A stretch of DNA of 64,000 nucleotides. Source: Svornostia abyssi. Lineage in GTDB: Bacteria; Actinomycetota; Thermoleophilia; Solirubrobacterales; Solirubrobacteraceae. The DNA is taken from positions 3,348,001-3,412,000 of the forward strand of contig CP088295.1 in NCBI GenBank assembly GCA_024666565.1, given 5' to 3'. Made by a program: the position numbers and the translations under genes. Every line of letters starts with the position of its first letter. Position 1 is the first letter of the stretch. The notes beneath the pieces were generated by a model. It saw only the letters and a program-made list of their open reading frames with translations, did not search any database and was not told where the DNA came from. Shown piece after piece: positions 9,969-19,041 of the stretch.

Positions 9969-11117
9969 TCAGGCGTACTTGATCTCGAGCTCGAGTTCGT
10001 CGTGGCGTGTCGTCGTCGACGCCGCCGCCCAGTAGTACAGGCGGACCGAGAGCCCGTTGACCTCGGTGGCGGTGTCCACGCCGGTGAGCTGCACGGTCTG
10101 CGTGCTGTTCGACCCCGTGGTGCTCGAGCACGCCTGCGGTGAGCCAGAGCTGCCATGGGTGCTGATCGCGGCGCCGCCCTGCCGCGCCTCGATGAAGTAG
10201 CAGGTGTTGTTGGCCGCGAGCGGTCGCCAGGCGTGGGTGAGGGTGACCTTGTAGATCGACGCGCCCGACGGGACCGAGTTCGCGGGGATGACGAAGTCGA
10301 TGTAGCGCCCGGCGTTGTAGCTCGTGGTCGTCCAGTTCGCATTGCCGTACAGGCAGGCGCTGTCGGCCGCCGTGATGAGCCCCCACGGGCCCTCCGCGCC
10401 GGTGCCGGTCTGCGAGGCCTGGCACTGGTCCGTGGTCGTCGCGTTGCCGTCGGTGGCATCGGCGAACGCGTCGGGGTAGAGGTCGAGCGTCTGCGTCGCG
10501 GTGGTCGCCGTCAGGACCACACGGTCGACGTACCAGTCGTTCGCCGTGTTGTTCGTGCTGTCCTCGTACCAGCCCTCGAGCCGGATCGTCACGTCGTTGA
10601 CCTTGTCGGTCGTGTCAAGGACGGGGAGCGACACGGAGACGTCGATGCCGGTCAAGCTGTTCGTGCACCAGCCGGCGCCGCCGTTGTTGTACGTCGCCAA
10701 CGACGTCTGGTCCGAGCGCCGGCGGACGTTGACCCAGAAACAGCCGTTGTCGGACGTGTCGCCGACGAGTAGCCGGACCTTCAGCGTGGCGCTGGAGACC
10801 GCGACCCCGGCCTTCATGCGGGAACCGAAGTCGAAGCGCCCGTATTTCGTGGCGTCGTGCGAGGTGTACGTACCTCCGAAGCCGTAGGTCCGGCTGTCGG
10901 TGAACGCCCAGATCGGCGAGCGGTCGGTGTTCGAGCCGTTGGAGTAGTCGTTGATGTCCCAGGCGGACGTGTAGATCGTGCTCGGGAACACCGTCGCCGT
11001 GGCGATCGAGTTGCCGGGGTTCTCCGTCGTCGACGTCAGCGCCGCGTGGGCGCCGCCGATCCCGGCGGTGGCCAGCCCGAGCGCCAGGACGAGGAGGAGG
11101 GTGCGCCGCAGGCTCAT
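9969..11117 (-). CDS. Secreted two-repeat surface protein of the SipW-type operon
   Basis: No firm family match. The 382-residue product starts with a signal peptide (R-R-T, then a Leu/Ala-rich core ending G-G-A-H-A) and mature N-terminus A-L-T-S-T-T-E-N-P-G-N-S, which resembles SipW-dependent substrates. The rest is Ser/Thr/Asn/Gly-rich and looks duplicated: each half has a C-[FY]-[WF] core, a second Cys about 25 residues later, then a V-N-[DG]-[VL]-[ST]-[VI]-R-L strand. This suggests two beta-sandwich domains, possibly disulphide-bonded. Last gene of a four-gene operon; the ATG overlaps the signal peptidase stop. Likely an exported or fibre-associated protein processed by the neighbouring peptidase. 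Confidence 0.75.
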   Translation of the reverse strand: MSLRRTLLLVLALGLATAGIGGAHAALTSTTENPGNSIATATVFPSTIYTSAWDINDYSNGSNTDRSPIWAFTDSRTYGFGGTYTSHDATKYGRFDFGSRMKAGVAVSSATLKVRLLVGDTSDNGCFWVNVRRRSDQTSLATYNNGGAGWCTNSLTGIDVSVSLPVLDTTDKVNDVTIRLEGWYEDSTNNTANDWYVDRVVLTATTATQTLDLYPDAFADATDGNATTTDQCQASQTGTGAEGPWGLITAADSACLYGNANWTTTSYNAGRYIDFVIPANSVPSGASIYKVTLTHAWRPLAANNTCYFIEARQGGAAISTHGSSGSPQACSSTTGSNSTQTVQLTGVDTATEVNGLSVRLYYWAAASTTTRHDELELEIKYA

Positions 11118-11644
11118 GTGCGGCCTCCTGCCCGCAGCCGGCGCAGCTCCATCGCGGCCAGGAGCGCGCCGGGCACGGCGACGAGGAGCAGCCATCCGGC
11201 GGGGGAGGCGGCGAACCGGGTGACGTGCCCGACACGCGGGATGACCCAGCGCACGCGCCCGACGGTGCCGTCGGCCGGAACGGCCCAGCGTTCGGAGCGG
11301 TCGTTGGCATCACCGCGGGTCACGAACGCGACGCGAGCGCCGTCCGCGGTCACCCGCTGGGCGCGGTGCACGATCGTCCGCCCGTCGGCGGGGGAAGGGA
11401 ACGCGATCACCTCGCCGGCGGCGGCCGTCCTCGGGTCGATCCGCTCGATGAGGACGAGATCACCAGCCCGGAACGTGGGCGCCATGCTGCTCGAGAGGAC
11501 CGTGAACGCCCCGCCGCCGTGCAGGGCGAGCCAGCCGACGACCGCGGCCAAGGCCAGCGCGGCGCCCACGAGGACCCCGGCGGCGGCGCGGCGCACCGGC
11601 TTGGCGGACCTTGCCGCGCTGCGCGGAACAGCGGTGGCGGCCAT
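11114..11644 (-). CDS. sipW: SipW-like (ER-type) signal peptidase I
   Basis: Membrane peptidase of the S26B class that processes special substrates such as TasA in Bacillus. After an N-terminal membrane segment come S-S-S-M-A-P-T with the catalytic Ser, V-H-R with His in place of the Lys of ordinary signal peptidase I, and G-D-A-N-D. These are the ER/archaeal-type features of SipW. A second hydrophobic helix lies near the C-terminus. The start ATG at 11644 overlaps the upstream stop (TGATG), giving 176 residues. The flanking TasA-like and repeat proteins are its likely substrates. The symbol is used by similarity. Confidence 0.85.
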   Translation of the reverse strand: MAATAVPRSAARSAKPVRRAAAGVLVGAALALAAVVGWLALHGGGAFTVLSSSMAPTFRAGDLVLIERIDPRTAAAGEVIAFPSPADGRTIVHRAQRVTADGARVAFVTRGDANDRSERWAVPADGTVGRVRWVIPRVGHVTRFAASPAGWLLLVAVPGALLAAMELRRLRAGGRT

Positions 11645-12147
11645 CAGCGGACCACCTCGGTGCGGAGGTCGAGGCGCGCCTGCGTCTCGCGCCCCGCGAG
11701 GTCCCCGTCGAGGGGTCGCGCGGTGACCCGCAGCACGCGACGCTCCAGCGGGCGCAGGACCGCCGCCTGCGCCGGCCACGGGGTGCGGCTCCCGAGGACG
11801 TGCGAGCCGAGCGCGTCGTCGCCGGCGCCGATCGTGATGCGGACCCGGCCGTCGAGCTCGTCGGCCAGCGGGGTGACGCGGGCGGTGAGGCGAAGCGTGC
11901 GCGCGGTCTGGTTGACGATGGTCGTGGTCCCGCTCGCAGCAGGCCCGCCAGCGCGCAGCTCGGTGGCGCGCAGCATGCTTCCAGGATCGATCACCGCGAT
12001 CTCCCCGGTCGATGCCGCGGTGACCTCGAGCGCGCCCGCTGGCGGTGTGGGCGCCGCCGAGACGCGGAGGGCGGGCAGCCCGACGAGCACGAGCAGCGCG
12101 CCGCCGAGCGCGCCGAGCAGCCAGGAGGTGCGCGGACGCGTCGTCAC
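11644..12147 (-). CDS. Exported protein of unknown function in the TasA/SipW operon
   Basis: I do not recognise a named family. The 167-residue product has an N-terminal hydrophobic segment (about residues 8-31) that could be a signal peptide or anchor, then a beta-rich domain with alternating Val/Thr/Leu and many Arg. Its size and position match the extra exported protein often present in TasA/camelysin operons, so a beta-sandwich fibre or assembly component is plausible. The GTG start at 12147 overlaps the stop of the TasA-like gene (GTGA), and its stop overlaps the peptidase ATG. Confidence 0.7.
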   Translation of the reverse strand: MTTRPRTSWLLGALGGALLVLVGLPALRVSAAPTPPAGALEVTAASTGEIAVIDPGSMLRATELRAGGPAASGTTTIVNQTARTLRLTARVTPLADELDGRVRITIGAGDDALGSHVLGSRTPWPAQAAVLRPLERRVLRVTARPLDGDLAGRETQARLDLRTEVVR

Positions 12148-12716
12148 GCCTCCGTCGTCTCCCAGGTGAACGCGTGCGTGCCGGTGCTGAGATTCTGGGC
12201 GGCCGTGTTGTTGACGACCTCCACGCGGAAGCGGTAGGTCACGGCGTTGTTCGTCGACCAGGTCGCCGATGACGCCGCGTTGGTGAGCGCCAGCCCGCTC
12301 CCGGCTGAGGCCGGAAACGCGCTCAGTGTGCCCGAGTACAGGTCGGCGCCGGCGCTGAAGTCCGCGCACGTCGGGTTGTCCCCAGTCCCCTTCGTCACCG
12401 TCAGCGTGACGTACGGGCCGAGCGAGCCGCTCAGGCTCCCGCGATAGACCTTCACGGACGCCCCGAGGTTCCCGGTGTAGGTCACCTTGATGCAGCGGTC
12501 GTTGGGTTCTTCGGGGATGACGTTCGTGAGGCTGTAGAGCGCCGTTCCGGTGTCGTTGTCGGCGATGGTGACGGTCCCGATCGAGAACGCGCTCGCCGTG
12601 TTCTGCGTGGAGCTGCTGAACGCGCCGAACACCCCGTAGCCGGAGCACGCGGCGAACACCCCGATGAGCAGGATGCTCGTCAGGGCAGCGCGGGAGGATC
12701 GCACGGGCGCACGCAT
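12144..12716 (-). CDS. TasA/camelysin-like SipW-dependent secreted protein
   Basis: Secreted beta-rich protein. The N-terminus has a basic start, a hydrophobic core and then G-A-F-S-S-S-T-Q-N-T-A-S-A-F, the pattern of SipW-dependent TasA/camelysin proteins (A-F-[ST]-S-x-T-x-N-x-G/A-[ND]-x-F). The remaining 150 residues are Ser/Thr/Asn/Val-rich with one Cys pair (R-C-I-K, T-C-A-D). TasA forms biofilm fibres in Bacillus; family members elsewhere are surface proteins. First gene of the operon. I chose the ATG at 12716 (190 residues) because it gives a short basic region before the hydrophobic core; an in-frame ATG at 12746 would add 10 residues. Confidence 0.8.
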   Translation of the reverse strand: MRAPVRSSRAALTSILLIGVFAACSGYGVFGAFSSSTQNTASAFSIGTVTIADNDTGTALYSLTNVIPEEPNDRCIKVTYTGNLGASVKVYRGSLSGSLGPYVTLTVTKGTGDNPTCADFSAGADLYSGTLSAFPASAGSGLALTNAASSATWSTNNAVTYRFRVEVVNNTAAQNLSTGTHAFTWETTEA

Positions 12717-12805
12717 GGAAGGAAGATCGGCGGCGACCTTGTGCATCCGGTGCGGGGATCCCTGGACTGGACGAGTATTCAGAAAGGTGGCGCGTTCCCG
12801 TCGCG

Positions 12806-13411
12806 CTACGGGATGCGGCGCACGGCGATCCAGCTCTTGACGAGCCCCCCGAGGCGCTCTGCCACGACCTCGCCGTCGAACAGCCCGGCCAGCTCCGCGC
12901 GGCGCAGCAGCGCGATCTCCTCCCAGTCCCCGGCGGCGCCCAACTGCCAGTAGCGGCGGCGCACCGGGACCGGCAGCCAGTGGGCGAACGGCAGGAGCGC
13001 GTGCGGCTCGACCGGGAACGAGTACGCGGGGGTCTGGACGTAGAAGCCGCGCGCGACCCGCTGGACCTCGGCGGCGAACGCGGCGCGGCGCGCGGGCGCG
13101 ATGTGTTCGATGACCGAGGAGGAATAGGCGAGATCGAATGCTCCGTCGGCGAACGGCAGGCGCGCGGTCGCGTCGGCGCGCACGAACGGGCCCGGGTACG
13201 TCGGCCGGTCGGTGACGTCCACGCCGGTGATGTCCAGACCGGGTTCCTGCGCCCGCAGGCCCAGGGTCCCGCAGCCGATGTCGACGATCCTGGTGTCCGC
13301 GGTGACCCCGGTCGCGGCGAAGAACAGCTCGTGTCGCCGGGCTCGCGCGCGCGTCGCGACGGGGTCGGCGATCCGTGCCAGCGGGCCCCGGGCGGTGCCG
13401 TAGACGTTCAC
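12806..13411 (-). CDS. Class I SAM-dependent methyltransferase
   Basis: A 201-residue methyltransferase. Motif I is V-D-I-G-C-G at about residues 34-39 for S-adenosylmethionine, followed by V-D-V-T-D and F-D-L-A-Y-S-S-S-V-I-E-H-I, a Methyltransf_11-like post-motif. The Pro/His/Trp-rich C-terminal half (Y-S-F-P-V-E-P-H) resembles sugar or lipid methyltransferases, but the substrate is unknown. The GTG at 13411 is chosen because homology-like sequence begins there; the longer upstream frame would run antisense into ispG. Divergent from ispG, with only 45 bp between starts. Confidence 0.82.
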   Translation of the reverse strand: MNVYGTARGPLARIADPVATRARARRHELFFAATGVTADTRIVDIGCGTLGLRAQEPGLDITGVDVTDRPTYPGPFVRADATARLPFADGAFDLAYSSSVIEHIAPARRAAFAAEVQRVARGFYVQTPAYSFPVEPHALLPFAHWLPVPVRRRYWQLGAAGDWEEIALLRRAELAGLFDGEVVAERLGGLVKSWIAVRRIP

Positions 13412-13442
13412 GCGCCGTGAACCCGTCGGCGCAGGGGCTTCG

Positions 13443-13448
13443 TAGACT
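13443..13448 (+). promoter_or_regulatory. -10 box of ispG
   Basis: TAGACT, ending 8 nt before the ATG at 13457. With no ribosome-binding site in between, the transcript should begin at or beside the start codon (leaderless). Confidence 0.5.
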
Positions 13449-13456
13449 CTGTGGAC

Positions 13457-14719
13457 ATGGCCAGCACGCGACAGATCACTGTAGGCGGCGTCCCGATCGG
13501 CGGCGGCGCCCCGGTTGCGGTGCAGACGATGACGAAGACGGAGACCGCGAACCTCCAGGCGACGATGGCGCAGATCCATCGCGTGGCCGAGGCTGGCGCG
13601 GATCTCGTGCGCGTGGCCGTCCCGCGGGAACAGGACGCGGAGGCGCTGAAGACGATCGTCGCCGAGTCCCCGATCCCGATCATCGCCGACATCCACTTCA
13701 ATCACACGCTCGCGATCAAGGCCATCGAGGCCGGCGCGCATTGCGTGCGGCTGAACCCCGGCAACATCGGCGGCCCGGACAAGGTGGCGGAGGTCATCGC
13801 CGCGGCGAACAAGACCGGTACGCCGATGCGGATCGGCGTCAACTCCGGCTCGCTCCCCAAGCACCTGCGCGACCTCGAGTTCGAGAACCCCGTCGAGGCG
13901 CTGGTCACGGCGGCCGTCGAGTTCGTCGAGCTGATGGAGCGCCTGGACTTCACGAACTTCAAGGTCTCGATGAAGTCGACGAGCGTGCCGAACACGATCG
14001 CGTCGAACCGGCTGCTCGCCGAGCGCATCCCGTATCCGCTGCACCTCGGCATCACCGAGGCCGGCACGAAATGGGCCGGCTCGCTGAAGTCGGCCGTGGG
14101 CCTGGGCACCCTGCTGGCCGACGGCGTGGGCGACACCGTGCGCATCAGCCTCTCGACCTTCCACGCCGAGGAGGAGGTCAAGGTCGCCTGGGAGATCCTC
14201 AAGGCACTGAAGCTGCGCGAGCGGGGCCCGGTCCTCATCGCGTGCCCGACGTGCGGGCGCCTGCAGTTCGACATGGACTCCGTCGTGGCGGAGGTCGAGC
14301 GGCGCCTGGAGGCGTACGAGGACCCGATCGAGGTGTCGGTCCTCGGCTGTGCCGTCAACGGCATCGGCGAAGCGCGCCACGCGGACTTCGGGATCACCGG
14401 CGCCAAGGACGCCGGCATGATCTTCTCGAAGGGCGAGCCGCTGAAGAAGGTGCCCACCGACCAGCTCGTGGACGAGCTGTTCGTGGAGATCGACCGCTAC
14501 TACGCGTCCGGCAAGAAGGTGGTGCGCGACGAGGCGCAGGCCGCCGAGGCGGTCCAGTGGCTTTCGGAGAACGAGGACCTGAGCGCCGTCACGCCTGAGC
14601 GTCTCGCGGCGATGGAAGCCGCCGCGAACGAGGCGGCGGGCGGCGGGGACGCCGTCCTGCTCGACGAGTCGGCGTCGCCGACGGACGGGCGCCGCTTCAC
14701 GCGGGAACCTGCGGCCTGA
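13457..14719 (+). CDS. ispG: 4-hydroxy-3-methylbut-2-enyl diphosphate synthase
   Basis: Iron-sulphur enzyme of the MEP isoprenoid pathway, making HMBPP from MEcPP. N-terminal TIM-barrel segments include P-V-A-V-Q-T-M-T-K-T, A-D-I-H-F-N and R-L-N-P-G-N-I. The C-terminal 4Fe-4S ligands appear as C-P-T-C-G-R and, later, G-C-A-V-N-G-I-G-E. At 420 residues it is of the usual bacterial size. An in-frame GTG two codons upstream exists, but the ATG at 13457 fits a leaderless promoter. Not adjacent to dxr but in the same window. Confidence 0.95.
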   Translation: MASTRQITVGGVPIGGGAPVAVQTMTKTETANLQATMAQIHRVAEAGADLVRVAVPREQDAEALKTIVAESPIPIIADIHFNHTLAIKAIEAGAHCVRLNPGNIGGPDKVAEVIAAANKTGTPMRIGVNSGSLPKHLRDLEFENPVEALVTAAVEFVELMERLDFTNFKVSMKSTSVPNTIASNRLLAERIPYPLHLGITEAGTKWAGSLKSAVGLGTLLADGVGDTVRISLSTFHAEEEVKVAWEILKALKLRERGPVLIACPTCGRLQFDMDSVVAEVERRLEAYEDPIEVSVLGCAVNGIGEARHADFGITGAKDAGMIFSKGEPLKKVPTDQLVDELFVEIDRYYASGKKVVRDEAQAAEAVQWLSENEDLSAVTPERLAAMEAAANEAAGGGDAVLLDESASPTDGRRFTREPAA

Positions 14720-14735
14720 GGCCTCGGTTCCCGTC

Positions 14736-14763
14736 GGAAGAACTCGCTGACGCTCCTTCTTCC
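14736..14763. terminator. Bidirectional hairpin, dispersed copy 1
   Basis: GGAAGAA (14736-14742) pairs with TTCTTCC (14757-14763). It lies between the convergent ispG and the minus-strand gene at 14766. A near-identical element occurs at 23990-24016, also between convergent genes. Confidence 0.55.
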
Positions 14764-14765
14764 CG

Positions 14766-15053
14766 CTAGGCGTCGACGACCAACTCAGCTTCGACCCGGA
14801 CCAGCCGGGCCGCGACCCCCGCGCCGCGCAGCGCGGCCCGCGCGACCGGCACGATCGCTGCGACCGCCGCGTGCGGGTCCAGCGCGTCGAGTGCGAGGAC
14901 GACGTCGAGGTGGCCGCGGTCGCCCCACCAGCCGACGACCGGGCCGAACGCCGGGGCCTGCTCCTGCAGCACGTCCAGCACGGCGCCTGCGGGCAGCGGC
15001 CGGGGCGGGACGCCGTCGAATCCGAGGATGATCCGGTGTTCTTCGAGCTTCAC
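14766..15053 (-). CDS. Small protein of unknown function, second of a pair
   Basis: Not recognised. A 95-residue product with alternating hydrophobic and charged stretches and no membrane segment: V-L-D-V-L-Q-E, then H-L-D-V-V-L-A-L-D, then R-V-E-A-E-L-V-V at the end. The pattern suggests a small alpha/beta (ferredoxin-like) fold. The GTG at 15053 overlaps the stop of the upstream gene (GTGA), so the two are translationally coupled. If the upstream gene is HicA-like, this could be its antitoxin, but it has no obvious helix-turn-helix or ribbon-helix-helix. Confidence 0.55.
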   Translation of the reverse strand: MKLEEHRIILGFDGVPPRPLPAGAVLDVLQEQAPAFGPVVGWWGDRGHLDVVLALDALDPHAAVAAIVPVARAALRGAGVAARLVRVEAELVVDA

Positions 15054-15259
15054 GTGGTGGGCTGTCCGTAGCGGCACACCAACGCCTTGACGTTGCCGGC
15101 CGTCCTGCGGTGCGCCGACGCGACGCCGGTGAGCACCAGGTTGCTTCCGTGCGGCGAACGCAGCAGCAGGTGCCCGTTGCCGGACATCTCCATGTCCCAT
15201 CCGGATTCGCGGGCTTCTTCGGCCGCGCGCCAGAGTTCGCGCTTGCTGTCGTCCGTCAT
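15050..15259 (-). CDS. Small HicA-like protein, tentative
   Basis: A 69-residue product containing S-G-W-D-M-E-M-S-G-N-G-H-L-L-L and then S-P-H-G. This loosely follows the HicA toxin pattern (Gly-rich turn, a G-[SN]-H-[HL] block with the catalytic His, then a P-x-G turn), and HicA proteins are 55-90 residues. The ATG at 15259 gives the compact form; the frame is open 36 codons further upstream but that part is low-complexity. Overlaps the downstream gene by 4 nt. Similarity is weak: it may simply be a small double-stranded-RNA-binding-like protein. Confidence 0.5.
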   Translation of the reverse strand: MTDDSKRELWRAAEEARESGWDMEMSGNGHLLLRSPHGSNLVLTGVASAHRRTAGNVKALVCRYGQPTT

Positions 15260-15403
15260 TGGATGAAGGTCATACCGGTCCGGGGGACTGACCGCATGCT
15301 CAGTGGGAAGTTCGGGAGATTCCGCGCTGGGTTCGGCGCAAAACCGATGCAGAACCTCCATCGGCACCTGAAAAGAAGCGTGTCGTGGTGTCCCGTGAAG
15401 CGC

Positions 15404-15432
15404 CGCGCCTCCGCCGCAGCGGCGGAGGCGCG
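15404..15432 (-). terminator. Strong GC hairpin after sodA
   Basis: Perfect 14-bp inverted repeat (15404-15417 with 15419-15432) around a single central base, 12 nt beyond the sodA stop on the minus strand. There is no adjacent T run, as is common for terminators in GC-rich actinobacteria. Confidence 0.7.
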
Positions 15433-15443
15433 GGACGACCGTG

Positions 15444-16049
<606 letters not shown>

Positions 16050-16209
16050 GCGTGTTCCTCCGGAGGGACGGCGGTTTCTGGATGCGCGCCTGACTCTAGT
16101 GTCCGGGCGCGCTCGGGTTCCGGGCGCGTTGCAGGGGCCGTCTTCACCGCTCCGGCTTGGCTTGGTCGGCGAGGGGGAACGGGGAGCCGCCGACGCCCGC
16201 AGGGCCGCG

Positions 16210-17229
16210 TCAGGCCGCGCGCGTCACCGCGGTGCGCCGGCGCTTGTCGGCGTACAGCTCGGCGTCGACCTGCCGCAGGGTTGCGTCGAGGTCGAGCGGG
16301 CCGCTGATGACGCGCGCGCCGCACGAGGCGCCGATCTCGTAGCCGGGGCCCTGCTCACTCAGCGCGGCCCGGGCGGCCATGACGAGGTCGTCGAAGGACG
16401 CCGCTCCGCAAGTCACGACGACGCAGAATTCGTCGCCGCCAAGCCGATAGGCGGCGCCCGCGCCGTCGATCGCGTCGCTGAGCCTCTCGCCCAGGCGGAT
16501 GAGCAGCTCGTCGCCGGCCGGGTGACCGAAGGTGTCGTTGTACGCCTTGAACCCGTCGAGATCGAAGACGGCGAGGCCGCGGACGAGGCCGTGCCGGTGC
16601 TCGGCCGTGCCCAGGTCGTCGATGAGCCGCCGGCGGTTGCCGAGGCCGGTGAGCGGGTCGGTCATCGCGTCTGCGTGCGTCCGCGCCAGGGTGGCTTCGA
16701 GCTGCGACTTCAACGCCGCCACCACGACCGCGATCCCGACGAACGAGCTCATGAGCATGACCCACAGCGTCACGGGCTTGACGGTCGATGGGCCGACCGC
16801 GATCGCGACGCCGAGCACGATGGCCGCCTCGACGCCCAGGAGGACCGCTTGGCGCGGCGGCAGGAAGAACGCGGCGAACACGAGCGTCCACATCAGGAAG
16901 ATCTCGGCGCCGCTCGGGATGGTGCCCGCGTTGTAGAGGGCGTTGCCCACGAGGAGATTCGTGATGGCGAGGATGGCGAACCACAGCCAGTCCGGCCAGT
17001 GTTCGGCGGTCAGGAGTGCCGCGATCGTCGTGATCAGGGTGGCCGCCGGGATGAAGAAGACCGTGGAGACCCCGAACACCTCCGGCGCGCGGATGCTCGC
17101 CGCGGGGAACAAGGCCGCGAAGAAGCCCACCACGCTCGCGAAGAGGAACATTGCGGCGAGCGCGCGAGCGCGCAGCCGCCGATCGCTCAGCGGTGAGGCA
17201 CCAGCCAGGGTGGCGGGAGACGGAGCCAT
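16210..17229 (-). CDS. Membrane-bound diguanylate cyclase (GGDEF)
   Basis: Makes c-di-GMP. The N-terminal 180 residues form about six hydrophobic helices; a GGDEF domain follows from [10 protein letters not shown] to the end, with the active-site signature L-G-G-D-E-F near residue 280. The residues five places before GGDEF do not form an R-x-x-D inhibitory site, so product inhibition is unlikely. The ATG at 17229 gives 339 residues; an in-frame ATG at 17289 would add 20. Divergent from proS. What the membrane part senses is unknown. Confidence 0.88.
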   Translation of the reverse strand: MAPSPATLAGASPLSDRRLRARALAAMFLFASVVGFFAALFPAASIRAPEVFGVSTVFFIPAATLITTIAALLTAEHWPDWLWFAILAITNLLVGNALYNAGTIPSGAEIFLMWTLVFAAFFLPPRQAVLLGVEAAIVLGVAIAVGPSTVKPVTLWVMLMSSFVGIAVVVAALKSQLEATLARTHADAMTDPLTGLGNRRRLIDDLGTAEHRHGLVRGLAVFDLDGFKAYNDTFGHPAGDELLIRLGERLSDAIDGAGAAYRLGGDEFCVVVTCGAASFDDLVMAARAALSEQGPGYEIGASCGARVISGPLDLDATLRQVDAELYADKRRRTAVTRAA

Positions 17230-17352
17230 CTGACCTGACGTCGACCCACATGGCTCTGCGCTTGAGCGATGGTCCGCACTGGTCAGCATGTGTCGACGCT
17301 GGGCTCGAACACGACGGGCCGGGGGGCCGCTGCCATACCATCCGCCGGGCCC

Positions 17353-19041
17353 ATGACCCGCCTCTCGCACCTGCTCCTGCCCACCGAGCGTCAGGCGCCC
17401 GCCGACGCCGAAGCCGTCTCCCACAAGCTCATGGTCCGCGCGGGCCTCATCCGGCAGCTCGGCGCCGGGCTCTGGTCCTGGCTCCCGGCGGGGTGGAAGA
17501 CGCACGAGAAGGCTGTGCAGATCATCCGCGAGGAGATGAACGCCGTCGGCGGGCAGGAGATGCTCATGCCCGTGATGCTGCCGCGGGAGCTGTGGAAGCG
17601 GACCGGCCGCGACCAGATCGACGAGCTGTTCAAGCTCGAGGATCGCAAGGGGTCCGAGCTGGTCCTCGCGATGACGCATGAGGAGGCCGTGACGACGCAT
17701 GTCGCCCAGGTCGTCCGGTCCTACCGCGACCTGCCGCTGATCCTCTACCACTTCCAGACGAAGGAGCGCGACGAGCCGCGGCCCCGTGCCGGCGCGTTGC
17801 GCACGCGCGAGTTCATCATGAAGGACGCCTACTCGTTCGATCGGGACGAGGAGGGGCTCGCGGTCGCGTACGACAGGATCGCCGCGGCCTATGACCGGAT
17901 CTTCGATCGCACCGGCCTGCGCTGGTACAGCGTCGAGTCGGACGTCGGCATGATGGGCGGCTCCGGCGCGCACGAGTACATGGCGCCGTGTGCCGCGGGC
18001 GAGAACGAGGTCGCGCTCGCGCCCGGGTACGCCGCCAACGTCGAGGTCGCCAGTGCGGACGCCCAACCGGTCGATCTGCCCGCGCCGCTCCCGACGCCCG
18101 AGCGGGTGCACACCCCGGGCGCCACGACGGTCGAAGACGTGACGCGCATGCTGCACGTCCCCGCCGGCGCGCTGCTGAAGGCCTATCCGGTCCACGCCGA
18201 CGGGCGCGGCCTGGTGCTCGTGCTCGTCCGCGGCGACCATCGCGTCAACGAGATCAAGCTCCAGAACGCCCTCGGGACGACGTTCCGCGCGGCGCACGAA
18301 GACGAGATCCGTGAGCGAATCGGCCCGCCCGGGTACATCGGTCCTGTGGGTGCGAACGTGCCGATCCTGCTCGACGAGGCCGTCGCCGACGGCGGCTACG
18401 TCACGGGCGCCAACGACCCCGACCACCATCTGCGTGGCGTCGAACCCGGACGGGACTTCCCGTTCGAGCGCGTCGACGTGCGGACCGTCGAGGCGGGGGA
18501 CACCGTCAACGGGCACGCGATCACCATCGAGCCCGCCATCGAGATCGGCAACATCTTCAAGCTCGGCACGCGGTACTCCGAGCCGCTCGGCGCCACCTAC
18601 CTCGACGAGCACGGCAAGGAGCAGCTCGTCGTCATGGGGTCGTACGGCATCGGGCCCGCGCGCATCGTCGCCGCGGCGATCGAGCAGTACGCCGACGAGC
18701 AGGGGATCTCGTGGCCGCGCGCCCTGGCGCCGTGGGACATCGAGGTCATCGGCATCGGCAAGGGCGACACCCCCGAGAAGCAGGCCGCGGCCGCGCTGTA
18801 CGACGAACTGCGGGCCGCCGGGTTCGACGTGCTGCTCGACGACCGCGACGCCGGCCCCGGCGAGAAGTTCGCCGACGCGGAGCTGCTCGGCCTCCCGCTG
18901 CGGCTGACGGTCGGCAAGCGCGGGCTCGAGGCCGGAACCGCAGAGGCCAAGATCCGCCGCGGACTCGTCGATGTCGACGGCGGCGTGCCGCTGCAGGGCG
19001 CCGCCGACACGGTCAAGGCGCTGTGGGACACGCTCCCGTAG
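17353..19041 (+). CDS. proS: Prolyl-tRNA synthetase
   Basis: Charges tRNA-Pro. Class II catalytic core with motif 2 in the Q-T-K-E-R-D-E-x-R-P-R segment and motif 3 near G-S-Y-G-I-G-P-A-R. The YbaK-like editing domain is inserted at about residues 225-375, which makes this the bacterial-type enzyme. An anticodon-binding domain is C-terminal. Length 562 matches E. coli (572). The ATG at 17353 is chosen because M-T-R-L-S begins the conserved N-terminus; a possible -10 (TACCAT, 17336-17341) lies 11 nt upstream. The pgsA GTG overlaps its 3' end by 19 nt. Confidence 0.95.
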   Translation: MTRLSHLLLPTERQAPADAEAVSHKLMVRAGLIRQLGAGLWSWLPAGWKTHEKAVQIIREEMNAVGGQEMLMPVMLPRELWKRTGRDQIDELFKLEDRKGSELVLAMTHEEAVTTHVAQVVRSYRDLPLILYHFQTKERDEPRPRAGALRTREFIMKDAYSFDRDEEGLAVAYDRIAAAYDRIFDRTGLRWYSVESDVGMMGGSGAHEYMAPCAAGENEVALAPGYAANVEVASADAQPVDLPAPLPTPERVHTPGATTVEDVTRMLHVPAGALLKAYPVHADGRGLVLVLVRGDHRVNEIKLQNALGTTFRAAHEDEIRERIGPPGYIGPVGANVPILLDEAVADGGYVTGANDPDHHLRGVEPGRDFPFERVDVRTVEAGDTVNGHAITIEPAIEIGNIFKLGTRYSEPLGATYLDEHGKEQLVVMGSYGIGPARIVAAAIEQYADEQGISWPRALAPWDIEVIGIGKGDTPEKQAAAALYDELRAAGFDVLLDDRDAGPGEKFADAELLGLPLRLTVGKRGLEAGTAEAKIRRGLVDVDGGVPLQGAADTVKALWDTLP

